Assembly: GCA_965200505.1 (NCBI GenBank) | Contig: OZ241343.1 | Location: 1,798,001-1,862,000 of the forward strand | Direction of reading: 5' to 3' | DNA: 64,000 bases | DNA from: VXNE01 sp965200505 | GTDB taxonomy: Bacteria > Pseudomonadota > Gammaproteobacteria > Pseudomonadales > Azotimanducaceae | In this document: piece after piece, positions 1-10,277 of the stretch | Position numbering within the stretch: the first letter of the stretch is position 1 | Layout of the letters: each line of letters starts with the position of its first letter | Notes under the pieces: model-generated | Database searches by the model: none | Told to the model about the DNA's origin: nothing | The model's input: the letters and a program-made list of their open reading frames with translations, nothing else | Position numbers and translations under genes: made by a program

Positions 1-1
1 G

Positions 2-715
2 CAAGGCTACGGCGGTGCGCTCAACGCCGGCAAGGATGCGCCGCCGCCCACGCAGATGCTCATCCAGCAGACGTTGCGGCTGCACCGCAGCCTGCGCGAC
101 TTGGCCGTGAACCCGGTGGTGGATGCCCTCATCGACCATCTCATGGGGCGTGGGGCGGTGCGCAGTGGCAGCGCGGGTGGCGACCCGAACGCCAAGGCGC
201 GACGCTTGAGCAGCTCAAACTCGTTCGTGAAGTGGCAAGGGGACTTCGGCTACGGCCCGACGCTGGGGCTGCACTGCGACCAAGGCGCCAATCCGTTGCC
301 GTGGGGCCGCGTGGCGCTCACCGCCAACGCCACTTGGTGCCTCACCGATTACACCAAGGACGATGGCGCATTGGCGTATGTGCCCGGTTCACACCGCTCC
401 GGCGGCCATCCCGTGCAGCCACAGGCCGCCAAGGACGCGGTGGCCGCCGAGGCGCCACGCGGTTCCTGCATCATCTTCCCCGGCAGCACTTGGCACGGCG
501 CCTTTCCGAAGCGAACGCCGGGCTTGCGGCTGAACGCCGTCACCTACTATCGCCACGCCGCGGTGCTGCCGCAGGAGAACGTGCCGGTGACGATGCGCGA
601 CGAGCCGTGGCAGGATTGCGCGCATCCGGAGGTGATGCGGGAGTTGTTGGGCTTGGATGACTTCTTTCCCTACATGGAGCAGAACATCCCGGTGCCTCAG
701 CTCGCCGCCGGATAA
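2..715 (+). CDS. Phytanoyl-CoA dioxygenase (PhyH) family protein, 5' end missing
   Basis: The reading frame is open from the first bases, so the gene starts upstream of the window. The visible 237 residues match the C-terminal two thirds of the PhyH family, Fe(II)/2-oxoglutarate-dependent oxygenases with a double-stranded beta-helix. The metal ligands are visible: an H-x-D motif (HCD, in LGLHCDQGAN) and a distal His in STWHGAF, followed by an Arg (GLRLNAV) suited to binding 2-oxoglutarate. The GSHRSGGH loop is typical of the family. The substrate cannot be deduced. It is followed after 77 bp by a flavin monooxygenase gene on the same strand, which may be co-transcribed. Confidence 0.85.
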   Translation, partial: QGYGGALNAGKDAPPPTQMLIQQTLRLHRSLRDLAVNPVVDALIDHLMGRGAVRSGSAGGDPNAKARRLSSSNSFVKWQGDFGYGPTLGLHCDQGANPLPWGRVALTANATWCLTDYTKDDGALAYVPGSHRSGGHPVQPQAAKDAVAAEAPRGSCIIFPGSTWHGAFPKRTPGLRLNAVTYYRHAAVLPQENVPVTMRDEPWQDCAHPEVMRELLGLDDFFPYMEQNIPVPQLAAG

Positions 716-792
716 GCCGCCACGAGTGCTTCGGGAATATGCCTTGAGTCGCCTCCAAGAGCGACGAAGGGCTGACTGACAGGAGGGGAGAC

Positions 793-1707
793 ATGAAGTT
801 CGGCGTGCAGGTGAACTGCTATCGGACGACTTGGGAAGACATCAAGGCGTCCATCGACACGCTGGAAGCGGGCCGTTGGGCCAGCCTCTGGTTCGCGGAC
901 CATTTCCTGCCACCCGGCCAAGACGAACACCACACGGCGTTCGAGGGCTACACCTTGATCGCCGTGGCGGCCGGCATGACGAAGAAGCTCCGCCTCGGCC
1001 ACTTGGTGCTCGGCAACACTTACCGCAACCCCGCCTTGGTGGCGAAGATGGCCGCCACGTTGGACCAAGCGTCGGCGGGCCGGTTCGTGCTGGCGTTGGG
1101 CGCCGCTTGGTTCCAGCGCGAACACGAGGCGTTCGGCTGGCGTTTCCCGCCCATGAAGGAACGCCAAGATCGGTTTCAGGAAGCCTGCGAGCTCATCCGC
1201 AAGCTGTTCCGAGCCGATGGGCCGGTGGACTATGAAGGCCAGTACTACCAACTGGACAAGGCACCGCTTTCGCCCGGCTGTCATCAGCAGCCCCATGTGC
1301 CCATCATGGTGGGCGGCACCGGCGAGCGCCGCACATTGCGCACGTTGACCATGCATGGCGACATCTTCAACTTGGATGGTTGGGCGCGCCAAGGCATGTC
1401 CCGCGAGCTTTACCGCCACAAAGTGCAAGTGCTGGAAAAACACTGCGAAGATGTTGGGCGCGACCCGGCCGAAATCCGCCGCACACTGTTGATGCCCCTG
1501 CGGGTGACGGACGACAAGGCCGTGCAGGAGCGCTTCATCAAGGCATTGGGGCCGGGTTCGATGGCCGGCCCCAAGAGCTACGTCATTGACCGCATCGGCG
1601 AGTTCCAAGAGGACGGGGTGGAGGAGATCATGTTCGGCGCCCTGCGCACAGGGGATGTGGAGGCGTATCAACAGGTGGAAGAGGACATCGTGGCCGCCTT
1701 CCACTGA
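793..1707 (+). CDS. LLM class flavin-dependent oxidoreductase (luciferase-like)
   Basis: The 304-residue product has the bacterial luciferase-like TIM-barrel pattern: an N-terminal MKFGVQV strand, a WFADHF segment, RLGHLV and the GGTGERR loop. These enzymes use reduced flavin (FMN or F420) to oxidise small organic substrates. The ATG is preceded by a strong AGGAGGGG ribosome-binding site, which fixes the start. Length is normal for the family and no membrane segment is seen. Substrate and cofactor preference cannot be read from the sequence. A second LLM protein lies at 5789-6712 in the opposite orientation. Confidence 0.88.
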   Translation: MKFGVQVNCYRTTWEDIKASIDTLEAGRWASLWFADHFLPPGQDEHHTAFEGYTLIAVAAGMTKKLRLGHLVLGNTYRNPALVAKMAATLDQASAGRFVLALGAAWFQREHEAFGWRFPPMKERQDRFQEACELIRKLFRADGPVDYEGQYYQLDKAPLSPGCHQQPHVPIMVGGTGERRTLRTLTMHGDIFNLDGWARQGMSRELYRHKVQVLEKHCEDVGRDPAEIRRTLLMPLRVTDDKAVQERFIKALGPGSMAGPKSYVIDRIGEFQEDGVEEIMFGALRTGDVEAYQQVEEDIVAAFH

Positions 1708-1736
1708 GTGTGTGGCGCGGCTAGGCGACCTCCCGT

Positions 1737-3617
1737 ATGTACGCCAATAGGCGAGCTTGGCCGGCGTTGGCTTGGTGCTTGGCCGCGTTCTCACTGCATG
1801 GCGCAGCCGCGGACGCCGAGCCCGAATGTAAACACGCCTATGCCTTCCTCGCCGAGCCCAAGTTGGGGCCGGATTTCACTCATTTCGATTGGGTCAATCC
1901 CAACGCCCCCAAGGGCGGCCGCATCCGCGTGCCGGACATGGGCAACTGGGACAGCTTCAACATGCTGGGCTTGGGCCGCGTCGTGCGGGGGATGGACACC
2001 CGGGATCCCGGCGAGCGCCATAACCACGACAGTTTAGTCATCGTCTCACCGGACGAGCATGGCACGGCCTATGGCTTGCTGGCGGAATGCGTCGCCTATC
2101 CAGACGACGGCGCCTACATCGACTATCGCTTGCGCGAGGGTGCGCGCTGGCACGACGGCCAACCCATCACCATGGCCGACTTGCTGTGGAGCTTCCACGC
2201 CTTGAAGGAGAAATCGAACCCGGCATTGACCACCCGGGCCGAGGCGTTCACCAGCGTGGAGGTGCTGGCTGATGGGCGCACCATTCGCTATCACGTCGCC
2301 CCCGCCCACCGCGCGAACCGGATGCTGCCCATCCGCACCGGCGAACTGCCGGTGTTACCCAAGCATTACTGGGATCGGCCCGGCTACGACATCGGCGCCA
2401 CCACCGTGCAGCCACCGCTTGGCTCCGGCCCCTACCGCATCAAGGGCTACGACATAGGCCGTTGGATCGAATGGGAGCGTGTGCCGGATTACTGGGGCAA
2501 GGACTTGCCCGTGAACCGGGGCCGCTACAACTTCGACATCGTGAAATACGACTACTTCCGCGACGACCAAATGCAAACGGAGGCGGTGAAAGGCAACGCC
2601 ATAGACATCCACGTCGAAAACGTGCCACGGCGTTGGGCCACCGCCTACGAGACGCCGGCCGTGGCGGCCGGCCTCTTCCGGCTGGACTACCTGCCCCGTT
2701 CCAAGCCGGCCGGCCTGTGGTGGCCCATCTTCTGGAACTTGGAGCAGCCACGCTTCCAAGACATCCGCGTGCGGGAAGCGCTGTGGCTCCTGAACGACTT
2801 CAAGTGGGGCAACCGGCGCGGTGGCTATGGCTTCTTCGACGTTGCAACCAGCTTCCTGCATCGGTCGCACCTCGCGGCAACCGGGCTGCCGAGTGAGCGC
2901 GAGCTCAAGTTCTTGGAACCGGTGCGCCACCTGGTGCCGCCGCGTGTCTTCACCGAGCCGTATCGGCCGCCGCCGAATCAGGGCGATGGCTGGAATCGGG
3001 CGAACATCATCCGCGCCTCGAAGCTGTTGCAGGAGGCCGGCTGGGTGATCGAGGACAACCGCTTGGTGCATGAGCGCACCGGCGAGCCGTTCCACGTTCG
3101 CTTCGTCGCCGTTTCGCCGGCCTTGGGCGGCTCGTTCATCCCCTACACGCGGGTGTTGAAGCGGGTAGGCATTGAGTCTTCCATCAAGGCGCCGGAGATA
3201 TCCAACTGGCTCTATCGGATGCGCTCCGGGGACTTCGACGCCGGCGCCATCTGGTTCCTGCCGGACAACACGCCGAGCATCGCCATAACGAACGCTGTTT
3301 CGAGCGCCGCCGCGGATCAGGCTTTCAGCAACAACTGGGCGAAGATTCGCAATCCCGCCATCGACCACTTGATCGATGCCATGAACCAAGCGACGAACTA
3401 CGACGACTATGTGGCCGCCATCCGCGCCATCGACCGGGTGATGCTGTGGAACTTCTACTTCATCCCGGGCATGTCCAAGGTGAAGGTGGGCATCGCCTAT
3501 TGGGATCGCTATGGCCAGCCGCCGCGGACGCCGCTGAACCGCAACGCATTCGTGGACACATGGTGGTGGGATGCGGACAAGGCCGCCGCGGTGGAAGCCT
3601 TCGTGGGCCGGGAGTGA
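1737..3617 (+). CDS. yejA: Extracellular solute-binding protein of a YejA-type peptide ABC importer
   Basis: The 626-residue protein has a cleavable signal peptide (hydrophobic stretch ending about residue 24, AAADA). It shows the family 5 (oligopeptide) solute-binding fold. The start of the mature protein (FAEPK-like AFLAEPKLGPDFTHFDWVNP, then APKGG) is characteristic of YejA, which in Escherichia coli captures microcin C and peptides in the periplasm. The gene starts 29 bp after the LLM gene and is followed 6 bp later by the two permeases, so the three form one transport operon. No lipobox is evident, so it should be a soluble periplasmic protein. Confidence 0.9.
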   Translation: MYANRRAWPALAWCLAAFSLHGAAADAEPECKHAYAFLAEPKLGPDFTHFDWVNPNAPKGGRIRVPDMGNWDSFNMLGLGRVVRGMDTRDPGERHNHDSLVIVSPDEHGTAYGLLAECVAYPDDGAYIDYRLREGARWHDGQPITMADLLWSFHALKEKSNPALTTRAEAFTSVEVLADGRTIRYHVAPAHRANRMLPIRTGELPVLPKHYWDRPGYDIGATTVQPPLGSGPYRIKGYDIGRWIEWERVPDYWGKDLPVNRGRYNFDIVKYDYFRDDQMQTEAVKGNAIDIHVENVPRRWATAYETPAVAAGLFRLDYLPRSKPAGLWWPIFWNLEQPRFQDIRVREALWLLNDFKWGNRRGGYGFFDVATSFLHRSHLAATGLPSERELKFLEPVRHLVPPRVFTEPYRPPPNQGDGWNRANIIRASKLLQEAGWVIEDNRLVHERTGEPFHVRFVAVSPALGGSFIPYTRVLKRVGIESSIKAPEISNWLYRMRSGDFDAGAIWFLPDNTPSIAITNAVSSAAADQAFSNNWAKIRNPAIDHLIDAMNQATNYDDYVAAIRAIDRVMLWNFYFIPGMSKVKVGIAYWDRYGQPPRTPLNRNAFVDTWWWDADKAAAVEAFVGRE

Positions 3618-3623
3618 AGCGCG

Positions 3624-4697
3624 ATGGGCCGTTACATCCTGCGCCGCGCACTGCTGATTCCACCGACGCTGTTCGGCGTGATGATCATCAACTTCGTCAT
3701 CATCCAGTTCGCGCCGGGCGGCCCGGTGGAACAAGCCATCGCGGAGATGTCCGGCCTTTCCATGTCCACCACCGCATCCATCTCCGCCGCCGAGAGCATG
3801 GGCCCTTCCACTTCGGGCTATCAAGGCGACGCGGGATTGGACCCGGAGATCATCGCCAAGCTGGAGAAGCAGTTCGGGTTCGACCGGCCGGCCCACGAAC
3901 GTTTCCTGCTGATGATTTGGAACTACCTGCGGCTGGATTTCGGCACGAGCTATTTCCAAGACCGCCCGGTGTTGGAGTTGGTGGCGGAGCGGTTGCCGGT
4001 GTCCCTCTCGCTGGGGCTTTGGTCCTTGCTCGCCATCTACTCCATTTCCATACCGCTTGGCGTGGCCAAGGCGGTGCGCGACGGCGCCCGCTTCGACGTG
4101 TGGACGAGTGCCATCGTGTTCACGGCATATGCCATTCCGGGCTACCTGTTCGCGGTGGTGCTCATCGTCTTCTTCGCCGGCGGCAGCTACTTGGATTGGT
4201 TCCCAATGCGGGGCTTGGTGTCGGATTCGTTCGATCAGCTCACCTTGCCGCAGAAGGTAGGGGATTACCTATGGCATCTGGTGCTGCCGCTCACGTCGCT
4301 CACCATCGGCGGTTTCGCCACGCTCACCATGCTCACCAAGAACAGCTTCCTGGAGGAACTCGGCAAGCAATTCGTACTCACCGCACGCGCCAAGGGGCTG
4401 GCGGAGAACCGGGTGTTGTTTGGCCATGTGTTCCGCAACGCCATGCTCATCGTCATCGCCGGCTTCCCGGCGGCGTTCATCGGCATCTTGTTCACCGGTG
4501 CGTTGGCCATCGAGGTGATCTTCTCCTTGGACGGCATTGGGCTCTTGGGCTACGACGCGGTGGTAAAGCGTGACTATCCCATCATCTTCGGCACCTTGTT
4601 TTGCTTCACGCTCATCGGCATGGCGATGCGGTTGGTGGGCGACCTCACCTATGTGTTGGTGGATCCGCGCATCGACTTTGAGGAGCGTGGCGCATGA
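3624..4697 (+). CDS. yejB: ABC transporter permease, YejB type
   Basis: This 357-residue inner-membrane protein has an N-terminal segment (MGRYILRRALLIPPTLFGVM) typical of DppB/YejB permeases. A long periplasmic insertion (residues about 45-85) is followed by a five-helix BPD_transp_1 domain with the EAA loop (LTARAKGLAENRVLFGHVFRNA), which contacts the ATPase. Length agrees with E. coli YejB (364). The stop overlaps the next permease start as ATGA, so the two subunits are translationally coupled and should form a heterodimer. Confidence 0.92.
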   Translation: MGRYILRRALLIPPTLFGVMIINFVIIQFAPGGPVEQAIAEMSGLSMSTTASISAAESMGPSTSGYQGDAGLDPEIIAKLEKQFGFDRPAHERFLLMIWNYLRLDFGTSYFQDRPVLELVAERLPVSLSLGLWSLLAIYSISIPLGVAKAVRDGARFDVWTSAIVFTAYAIPGYLFAVVLIVFFAGGSYLDWFPMRGLVSDSFDQLTLPQKVGDYLWHLVLPLTSLTIGGFATLTMLTKNSFLEELGKQFVLTARAKGLAENRVLFGHVFRNAMLIVIAGFPAAFIGILFTGALAIEVIFSLDGIGLLGYDAVVKRDYPIIFGTLFCFTLIGMAMRLVGDLTYVLVDPRIDFEERGA

Positions 4698-5758
4698 GCC
4701 CGCTGAATCGCCGCCGCATCCAGAACTTCCGCGCCAATCGCCGGGCGTGGTATTCGCTGTGGATGTTCTCGGCGCTCTTGGTGACGTCACTGCTCGCCGA
4801 GTTCATCGCCAACGACAAACCCATCGTGTTCTCCCTTGGCGGCGAGTTACACTTCCCCGTGTTCTTCACTTATACGGAAGCCGAGTTGGGCGGTGTGCTG
4901 GAAACCGAGGCTTGGTATCGAGACCCATTCGTGATGAACCTCATCGAAGCGGATGGCTGGGCCATTTGGCCGCCCATCCCCTTCGCGTACGACACCATCA
5001 ACTGGGGCCTCATGGACTTGCCCGCGCCGCCAAGCGCCAATCACATCCTCGGCACCGATGGCGGCGCCACGGACTTGTTCGCCAAGGTGTTGTATGGCTT
5101 CCGGCTCTCGGTGCTGTTTGGCCTCTCGCTCACCCTCGCCAGCTCGTTCATCGGCGTGCTGGTCGGCGCGGTGCAGGGGTATTTTGGCGGCTTGACTGAT
5201 CTGCTCGGCCAGCGGCTGGTGGAAATCTGGGAGGGGCTGCCCATCCTATTCGTGCTCATCATCTTGGCCAGCGTCGTTGAACCCAATGTGTTCTGGTTGT
5301 TGGGCATCTTGGCGCTCTTCAGTTGGATGGCCCTCGTCGGCGTGGTGCGGGCGGAGTTCCTGCGGGCGCGCAACTTCGAGTTCGTGCGCGCGGCACAGTC
5401 CCTCGGCGTCTCGAACCTCACCATCATGCGCCGCCATGTGCTGCCGAACGCGACGGTCGCCGCGCTCACCTACCTGCCGTTCATCTTGACCGGCGCCATC
5501 ACCGTGTTGACGTTCCTCGATTTCCTCGGCTTCGGTTTGCCCTACGACTCACCCTCGCTGGGGCGCCTCCTCTCCGCGGCCAAAGCGAACCTGCAGGCGC
5601 CGTGGATCGGCATCACGGTGTTCGTGACGCTCGCGCTGCTGCTCACGCTGGTGATCTTCGTGGGCGAGGGTGTGCGGGATGCCCTCGACCCGCGCCGCGC
5701 CATCGGTTTGGGCGGCGGCACCCCAGCCGAACCGGTGCAGTTGCAGGCCGGGCAGTAG
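4694..5758 (+). CDS. yejE: ABC transporter permease, YejE type
   Basis: The 354-residue second permease subunit has an N-terminal membrane anchor and then a periplasmic loop of about 100 residues. The BPD_transp_1 domain carries an EAA loop (VRAAQSLGVSNLTIMRRHVLPNA). The N-terminus (RRRIQNFRANRRAWYSLW) is like YejE/DppC proteins. In E. coli the next gene is yejF, the double-ATPase. Here the operon ends and a convergent flavin monooxygenase follows, so the ATP-binding subunit must be encoded elsewhere. Confidence 0.92.
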   Translation: MSPLNRRRIQNFRANRRAWYSLWMFSALLVTSLLAEFIANDKPIVFSLGGELHFPVFFTYTEAELGGVLETEAWYRDPFVMNLIEADGWAIWPPIPFAYDTINWGLMDLPAPPSANHILGTDGGATDLFAKVLYGFRLSVLFGLSLTLASSFIGVLVGAVQGYFGGLTDLLGQRLVEIWEGLPILFVLIILASVVEPNVFWLLGILALFSWMALVGVVRAEFLRARNFEFVRAAQSLGVSNLTIMRRHVLPNATVAALTYLPFILTGAITVLTFLDFLGFGLPYDSPSLGRLLSAAKANLQAPWIGITVFVTLALLLTLVIFVGEGVRDALDPRRAIGLGGGTPAEPVQLQAGQ

Positions 5759-5788
5759 CGCGGCCCCGTCCCCTTCCCCTCCCCGCCG

Positions 5789-6712
5789 TCAATTCATGGT
5801 GGCCACGTCAGGCAGCACGGCTTCGATCAAGCGCTTCGTCTGCGCCAGCATGGCGTCCGTGCCGGCGGCGATGGGGCGCAGGATGAACTTGTGGGCGCCG
5901 GCGCTGCGGAACTGGTTCAGCAACGCCAGAATCTGGGCGTGGCCGCCCACCGCGGTGAAGGCTTCCGGAGGCTTGCCAAGCAAGCGCTCGAGCCCCGCGT
6001 TGTGGCTTTGCACGATGGGTTCGTCCTCATGCCCGAAGCGGTAACTGAAACCGGCGCCGAAGTGGTCGGCGTCGATGTGCCGGCCGAACTCCGCCGTCTT
6101 CGCCTTGATGGCGCGGATCACCGGCCCCACCGCATCCGCGGACTCTATGCCCGCCTGCCAACCGGTACCCCAGCGCGCGGTGCGCTCGATGGCCTTGGCG
6201 GCACTGCCACCAATCCACAAGGGCATGGGCCGCTGCACCGGCTTGGGCGCGATGGTGGCCTCATCAAGGCATACGAATTCGCCGTGCATCGTCACGGCAT
6301 CTTCAGTCCACAGGCGGGTGAGCGCCTGCAGCTTCTCGTCCATGCGCCGGCCGCGGCCTTGGGTCGGCGAGCCGGTGGCGGCATAGTCCCGCGAGCGGGC
6401 GCTGCCCAAGCCGAAGGCCGGCAGCAGGCGGCCTTCGGACAACACGTCGATGGTGGCGCATTGCTTGGCGGTCAACACCGCGTCGCGCAAGCCGAGGCTC
6501 GCCACGTTCATGCCGAACTTGAGCCGTCGCGTTCGGCCGGCGAGGGCCGCCATCACGCTCATGCACTCCAGGTTGTCCACGCCGGAAATGAGCCGGTCGG
6601 ATTGCCAGATGGAATCGATGCCCCCGCTCTCGCACAGATCCACCCACTTCCAGAAGCCTCTCGCGTCCTCGAAGGGGAAGTTGGCGATGCCGATGCCTAC
6701 GCTGACGGTCAT
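5789..6712 (-). CDS. LLM class flavin-dependent oxidoreductase
   Basis: A luciferase-like TIM-barrel protein of 307 residues from the ATG at 6712 (MTVSVGIGIANFPFED). The frame stays open a further 60 codons upstream, but that extension has no family resemblance, so I prefer 6712. Recognisable parts are SIWQSDRL, RLKFGMNVASLGLRDAV, the GSARSRDYAA loop and PLWIGGSAAKAIER, as in F420- or FMN-dependent alkanal/nitroalkane-type monooxygenases. It is convergent with the Yej operon and divergent from the AAA ATPase gene at 6948. Substrate unknown. Confidence 0.85.
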   Translation of the reverse strand: MTVSVGIGIANFPFEDARGFWKWVDLCESGGIDSIWQSDRLISGVDNLECMSVMAALAGRTRRLKFGMNVASLGLRDAVLTAKQCATIDVLSEGRLLPAFGLGSARSRDYAATGSPTQGRGRRMDEKLQALTRLWTEDAVTMHGEFVCLDEATIAPKPVQRPMPLWIGGSAAKAIERTARWGTGWQAGIESADAVGPVIRAIKAKTAEFGRHIDADHFGAGFSYRFGHEDEPIVQSHNAGLERLLGKPPEAFTAVGGHAQILALLNQFRSAGAHKFILRPIAAGTDAMLAQTKRLIEAVLPDVATMN

Positions 6713-6868
6713 GGCGCGTCCAAGCAGAAGGGGAGTGACACCTTCCACCAGATCACCAGGCAAACGCAATAGAGCCGGTGGCGCACCCCACGCCTGCCCC
6801 CGGCGGAGTACCCCTTCGCCTAGTGGGCCGAACCCCGCGATCCACCGGCAGAGTGATTCCCGCAATCG

Positions 6869-6895
6869 ATGGAACATCGAATCATGGAACATCGA
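6869..6895. repeat. Short tandem direct repeat upstream of AAA ATPase gene
   Basis: The 12-mer ATGGAACATCGA occurs at 6869-6880 and again at 6884-6895, a period of 15 bp. It lies about 35-60 bp upstream of the extended -10 at 6930. A second small repeat, TTCCCGCAA, is at 6857-6865 and 6917-6925. Repeats of this size and position could be regulator-binding sites. No protein can be assigned. Confidence 0.5.
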
Positions 6896-6926
6896 TAGCT
6901 GTTACCGCAAATACGGTTCCCGCAAG

Positions 6927-6935
6927 TGCTATAAT
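6927..6935 (+). promoter_or_regulatory. Extended -10 promoter for the AAA ATPase at 6948
   Basis: TGCTATAAT is a perfect TATAAT box (6930-6935) with the extended TGn motif, which can work without a good -35. Transcription would begin near 6942, leaving a 5' leader of only about 6 nt before the ATG at 6948. The mRNA would therefore be essentially leaderless, and no Shine-Dalgarno site is visible. Confidence 0.6.
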
Positions 6936-6947
6936 CCGCCCGCAGAC

Positions 6948-8096
6948 ATGGCTTCCGATCACAACTTCTTTCCGCTCGGCGTGGCCACCGGCGCCGCCCA
7001 CTGCAACCGCACGGCGGAGCAGGCCGACCTGAAGCGCAACATCCTTTCCGGTGTCCACACTTGGATCTGGGGCCGCCGGCGGATGGGCAAGACCAGCTTG
7101 GTTGAACAGGTCGTCGATGGCCTCAGCCGCGGCCGGCGAGCGGTGCCGGCCGCCACCTTGGATTTGCTCGTTGTACACGATGCCGAAGATTTCGAGGTGC
7201 GCCTGCGGGCGCTGGTGGAGCGGCTCAGCGCCCAATTGGTGCCGGCCAACCGCAAGTCCGGCGGCCGGTTGGCCGAGGCGTTCAGCGCCTTCCAGCCCCA
7301 GTTCTCTGTGAGCGCGATGGGCTTGGCCGTGAAGCTGGCGGCGCCGGCGCAACCGGCGCAGGGCGTCGCCGAACTGCTGTTGGGGCTTGACCGGGCAGCC
7401 GGACTGCATCAGCGCAGGGCGGTCGTTGTGTTCGACGAGTTCCAGCAACTCAGCCAGCTTCAACCCGGTGCGCAGCGTAGCTTGGAGGGTGCTGTCAGAC
7501 ACGCCGTGGAGCGCACCCGGCATGTCTCCTACGTCTTCGCCGGCAGCCAAAGGCACCTGCTGGCCGCCATGTTCGAAGATGAAAACCGGCCGCTCTTCCG
7601 CCTATGCCGGAAGATGACACTTGGGCGCATCGACGCGGCGGACTATCGCGTGTTTCTGCGTCAAGCCAGCGCCCGTTGGCCGCGCCCCATCACAGACGCC
7701 GCCAGTGACCTGATCTTGGCGCTCACCGCCCGCCACCCCTATTACGTCAACGCCCTCTGCGCACGGCTGTGGGAAGGCCGGCGGGCACCTGCGCCGGCGG
7801 CGGTGGCAGCCGCTTGGGTGCGGATAGTCGAAGAAGACAAACGCCTCGCGGTGGAGCGCCTGCTGCGGTTGCCGGCCAGCCAACGCGCCCTCTTGAAGGC
7901 CATCGCCCAAACCGAGGGCGGCGTGCGCCATCCGGCGGCGCTTGAGTTTCTGGCCCCGTTGCGGCTGCCCACCTCCACCGGCAACCGCGCCAAGGAACTG
8001 CTCGAGCAAGAGGACTTCATCCGTCAGGAGCGCGACGGGCACTGGACCTTGGTGGACCCGGTGATGGCTGGTTACCTCCGCGGCCTCGCCGAATAA
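6948..8096 (+). CDS. AAA ATPase (archaeal-ATPase/STAND-like), function unknown
   Basis: The frame is open much further upstream, but the protein-like sequence begins at ATG 6948 (MASDHNFFPLG), giving 382 residues. A Walker A motif (GRRRMGKTS, residues about 42-50) and a Walker B motif (AVVVFDEFQQL) are present, followed by a sensor-like FAGSQRHLL and a C-terminal winged-helix-like region. This is the layout of the ATPase_2/AAA_16 group, which often acts as an NTP-dependent switch in DNA or signalling systems. It stands alone between a divergent monooxygenase and convergent recQ. It is related in layout to the two tandem ATPases at 26392-28576. Confidence 0.75.
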   Translation: MASDHNFFPLGVATGAAHCNRTAEQADLKRNILSGVHTWIWGRRRMGKTSLVEQVVDGLSRGRRAVPAATLDLLVVHDAEDFEVRLRALVERLSAQLVPANRKSGGRLAEAFSAFQPQFSVSAMGLAVKLAAPAQPAQGVAELLLGLDRAAGLHQRRAVVVFDEFQQLSQLQPGAQRSLEGAVRHAVERTRHVSYVFAGSQRHLLAAMFEDENRPLFRLCRKMTLGRIDAADYRVFLRQASARWPRPITDAASDLILALTARHPYYVNALCARLWEGRRAPAPAAVAAAWVRIVEEDKRLAVERLLRLPASQRALLKAIAQTEGGVRHPAALEFLAPLRLPTSTGNRAKELLEQEDFIRQERDGHWTLVDPVMAGYLRGLAE

Positions 8097-8145
8097 CCCG
8101 GTACGCATACGCACAGGCACTCGGCGGCACCAGCGACCGCGCACC

Positions 8146-10016
<1,871 letters not shown>

Positions 10017-10017
<1 letters not shown>

Positions 10018-10241
10018 CAATCGTCGGGCGCGTCCGCCTGCGTGTCCCTCACCTGCGTCGCCTGCCCATCCGTTGGCGCCGAGTGATCCTCAGTAGGCAG
10101 CCCACGCACGAAGCGCCACGCGACGTATAGCCCTGCGAGCCCCACCAAGAGGCCCAAGCTGGTGATGATGATCGCGCCGATGACGCCCTCCCGTTCGTCA
10201 AGGCGCGTGAGCCGGCCACGGCGCCACGCGCACGGCCCCAT
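10017..10241 (-). CDS. Small single-pass membrane protein, unknown function
   Basis: A 74-residue product has a basic N-terminus, one transmembrane helix (VIGAIIITSLGLLVGLAGLYVAW) and an acidic, soluble tail. The preferred start is the ATG at 10241, behind GGGTGAGA; a GTG at 10247 is also possible. Its stop codon overlaps the recQ start (TGATG), which argues that it is translated and coupled to recQ. I do not recognise a family. Confidence 0.55.
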
Positions 10242-10277
10242 TCTCACCCAGATTCGCCCGCATTGGGCGGGCCACCG

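Noticed and set aside
2355..3959. Long open frame (534 codons) on the minus strand opposite yejA
   Set aside because: High G+C shadow; His/Arg/Gly-rich with no domain, while the opposite strand encodes a clear solute-binding protein.
6450..6947. N-terminal extension of the AAA ATPase at 6948
   Set aside because: Antisense to the flavin monooxygenase and crosses the promoter region.
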